This document shows, piece after piece, positions 62,589-64,000 of a stretch of DNA of 64,000 bases. The notes beneath the pieces are model-generated. The model made no database searches, had not been told where the DNA came from, and saw nothing but the letters and a program-made list of their open reading frames with translations. Both the position numbers and the translations under genes were made by a program. Source of the stretch: Aradus depressus. Lineage: Eukaryota > Arthropoda > Insecta > Hemiptera > Aradidae. Where the stretch lies: NCBI GenBank assembly GCA_963662175.1, contig OY759215.1, forward strand, positions 14,559,079-14,623,078, read 5' to 3'. Position 1 is the stretch's first letter; every line of letters begins with the position of its first letter.

Positions 62589-63275
62589 TAAATAAAACAA
62601 ACTTATTTTTTGAAATATTGTCTATTCCACTAAAGATATTTATAAAAATAAAGCTACCGGTTTCGGCCTCACACCATCGTCAGGTCTAGTTATGAACTAA
62701 GTTAGTTTGCAGAGTGCGACGCCTCCAATACATCTCTGATGAAAGGTGCCACTTCAATTAGGGAATCCCCCGGCTTAACCGTTAGCTACATCATGAAATA
62801 TTTGACAAAACACTAATTTTTTTTAATTTACATAAAATAACATCCTTTGACTAATAAGTAAAGAATAAAACTAAAAAACATAACAGATAATTATGTTTGT
62901 TATTATTATAGGTTTCCACATATATGTTATTATCTGTTATGTTTTTTAGTTTTATTCTTTACTTACTAGTCAAAGGATGTTATTTTATGTAAATTAAGAA
63001 AAATTAGTGTTTTGTCAAATATTTCATGATGTAGCTAACGGTTAAGCCGGGGGATTCCCTAATTGAAGTGGCACCTTTCATCAGAGATGTATTGGAGGCG
63101 TCGCACTCTGCAAACTAACTTAGTTCATAACTAGACCTGACGATGGTGTGAGGCCGAAACCGGTAGCTTTATTTTTATAAATATATTTAGTGGAATAGAC
63201 AATATTGCAAAAAATAAGTTTGTTTTATTTATTTATTACAAATTCCACAATATGTCCGCGTTCTTCAACTTAGAA
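62589..63275. mobile_element. 687-bp palindromic insertion, Penelope-like signature
   Basis: Inserted into repeat C with a 13-bp duplication GTTTCATGATRCA (62576-62588 and 63276-63288). Arms 62589-62890 and about 62930-63232 are near-perfect inverted repeats around a 39-base spacer, followed on the right by an asymmetric ~43-base end. Each arm has TAAAGCTACCGGTTTCGGCC or its complement next to a CTGACGA motif (63137-63143, then GAAAC at 63156). A CCTGAYGATGG...GGCCGAAACCGGTAGC segment and inverted arrangements are features I associate with Penelope-like element terminal repeats. No reverse transcriptase is present. Confidence 0.8.
63137..63160 (+). ncRNA. Hammerhead-like core in the palindromic insertion
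   Basis: CTGACGA, a weak GG...CC hairpin (TGGTGTGAGGCC), then GAAACCGG. The mirrored copy lies at about 62658-62682 on the minus strand. Fit to CUGANGA / GAAA is exact; stem II is poor. Confidence 0.3.
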
Positions 63276-63440
63276 GTTTCATGATACATTCATTCTTTCG
63301 AGAGTTATCGTGTTCACAGACAGCAATTTTTTGTTTTGTTGTAAACTCCGCATCGAATTTTGACTGATTAAGTACATAACTCTCCCCATACTTCGTATAA
63401 CTGGGGAAGTAAAAGTGTTAGAACATGGTGTTATGCACTT

Positions 63441-63720
63441 TTATAAAGATAATGATTCAAATAAATTTGTAGTTCTAGATTTGGAAATGGGGACAAGTCC
63501 CAAGTCGTCAGGGGGGAGGGGAGTTAGTCCCTTAAACATATAACGAAGAGAAGAGCGAAGCTCCCCTCCTTCAGTTAATAATGAAATAAAACTGCTTCTG
63601 GCCCATGTTTTGACATTGGAAGCCAGGGGACCCAGATGTTCGACGTCCTCCTCTTTGCACCGCCCCAGCCCTCTCTGGCAATACGGGCATATTTCATTGC
63701 CAGAAGAGCATTTTACTCGT
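63441..63720 (-). pseudogene. Possible LINE C-terminal cysteine motif fragment
   Basis: Reading leftward: CSSGNEICPYCQRGLGRCKE then EDVEHLGPLASNVKTWARSS. The CX2C followed by E-E-D-V-E-H-L resembles the LINE C-terminal knuckle (C..C....ED.EHLL..C), but the final cysteine is absent and the rest is unrecognised. Upstream of it the frame is a T-rich tract. Weak call. Confidence 0.4.
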
Positions 63721-64000
63721 TTGAAAAAAAAAAATAATAATAAAAAAAAGCAATAACTCAGCTGAATAAATAGGATTAAATAAATAAAATAGGGATGGGG
63801 AGGATGCGAAAGAACTTGGGGGTTGAAGAGACGATAATCCATCATTTTTATGAATTCAAACATGATGTTTTTTTTTTTTTCTGTTTGAGTGGTGGCTATA
63901 CGTGCGCACAGAGCAGAAACAGAGGATTAGAAGGAGATTAGCGATCCATGTGTGTGAACAAACATCCAATGATCCATACCCCCGCATTTCAATATGGTCA
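63721..64000. other. Window end, nothing recognised
   Basis: AT-rich followed by mixed sequence, no feature seen. Confidence 0.5.

Larger units (their letters stand above)
62080..63415 (-). repeat. Repeat C, minus-strand copy interrupted by a palindromic insertion
   Basis: 62080-62588 runs from GTCGGTGATTCAACGACAAT through AATTCATTTCATCGGCAGTT and CTCAAAATCAGTAGGTGTCG; 63276-63415 resumes with GTTTCATGATACATTCATTC, GAGAGTTATCGTGTTCACAG and ends ACTTCGTATAACTGGGGAAG. A C14 run at 62260-62273 lies in its pyrimidine-rich block. Confidence 0.85.

Overview
This 64 kb window looks like intergenic or intronic DNA from a large, repeat-rich eukaryotic genome. It is AT-rich, has no operon-like gene layout, and holds poly(A)-tailed and tRNA-headed SINEs, several families of decayed non-LTR retrotransposons, a Tigger/pogo transposase relic, a deleted Ty3/gypsy-type element, MITEs and many minisatellites. 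The jockey-type reverse transcriptase and TTAGG-like SINE tails point to an arthropod, probably an insect (perhaps hemipteran; this is inference). I found no convincing host protein gene, no intact tRNA or rRNA gene and no CRISPR array. Nearly all long reading frames fall on transposon remains, tandem repeats or palindromes.

Repeat families named here from their recurrence inside the window: SINE-A (about 340-350 bp, tRNA-related head, about 20 copies, three with an AACCT/TTAGG-type 3' tail); SINE-B (about 220 bp, a second tRNA-related head, poly(A) tail); repeat C (about 500-700 bp, ends marked by CTATACGAAGTATAG and by GGGGAAGTACATAGCCGGTG, present every few kb on both strands); repeat D (two long copies); LINE-J (jockey-like, two inverted copies); LINE-G (shared 3' UTR ending in a GGTTTAACGGAAATAAATA motif); LINE-R (shared 3' UTR with a CCTCCACCGGAGG hairpin).

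Layout. 1-8 kb: SINE-A pieces, Tigger relic, two LINE C-terminal relics. 8-17 kb: repeat C, and a SINE-A split by a 691 bp TA-flanked fold-back MITE. 17-29 kb: LINE-G tails, a 33-bp minisatellite with higher-order structure, a 292 bp palindrome, several SINEs with clear target duplications and a nearly perfect 46-bp minisatellite. 29-40 kb: mosaic of repeat C and MITE-like units, two more LINE tails, the best SINE-A copy (34704-35055) and a 47-bp minisatellite that resembles the SINE-A tRNA head. 40-50 kb: further minisatellites, repeat C and a 181-bp array that includes the end of a SINE-A. 50.8-52.2 kb: a three-level nest (SINE-A, then a deleted LTR retrotransposon, then SINE-B inside one LTR). 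54.9-57.3 kb: two inverted LINE-J copies. 57.6-64 kb: LINE-G tail split by a GC-rich poly(A)-tailed insertion, more LINE relics, two adjacent minisatellites and a 687 bp palindromic insertion in repeat C.

The most interesting threads are (1) a young SINE subfamily with a telomere-repeat-like tail, (2) a recurring CTGANGA - hairpin - GAAA arrangement resembling the hammerhead ribozyme core near the ends of several unrelated repeats, and (3) minisatellites that appear to have been seeded from pieces of SINE-A.
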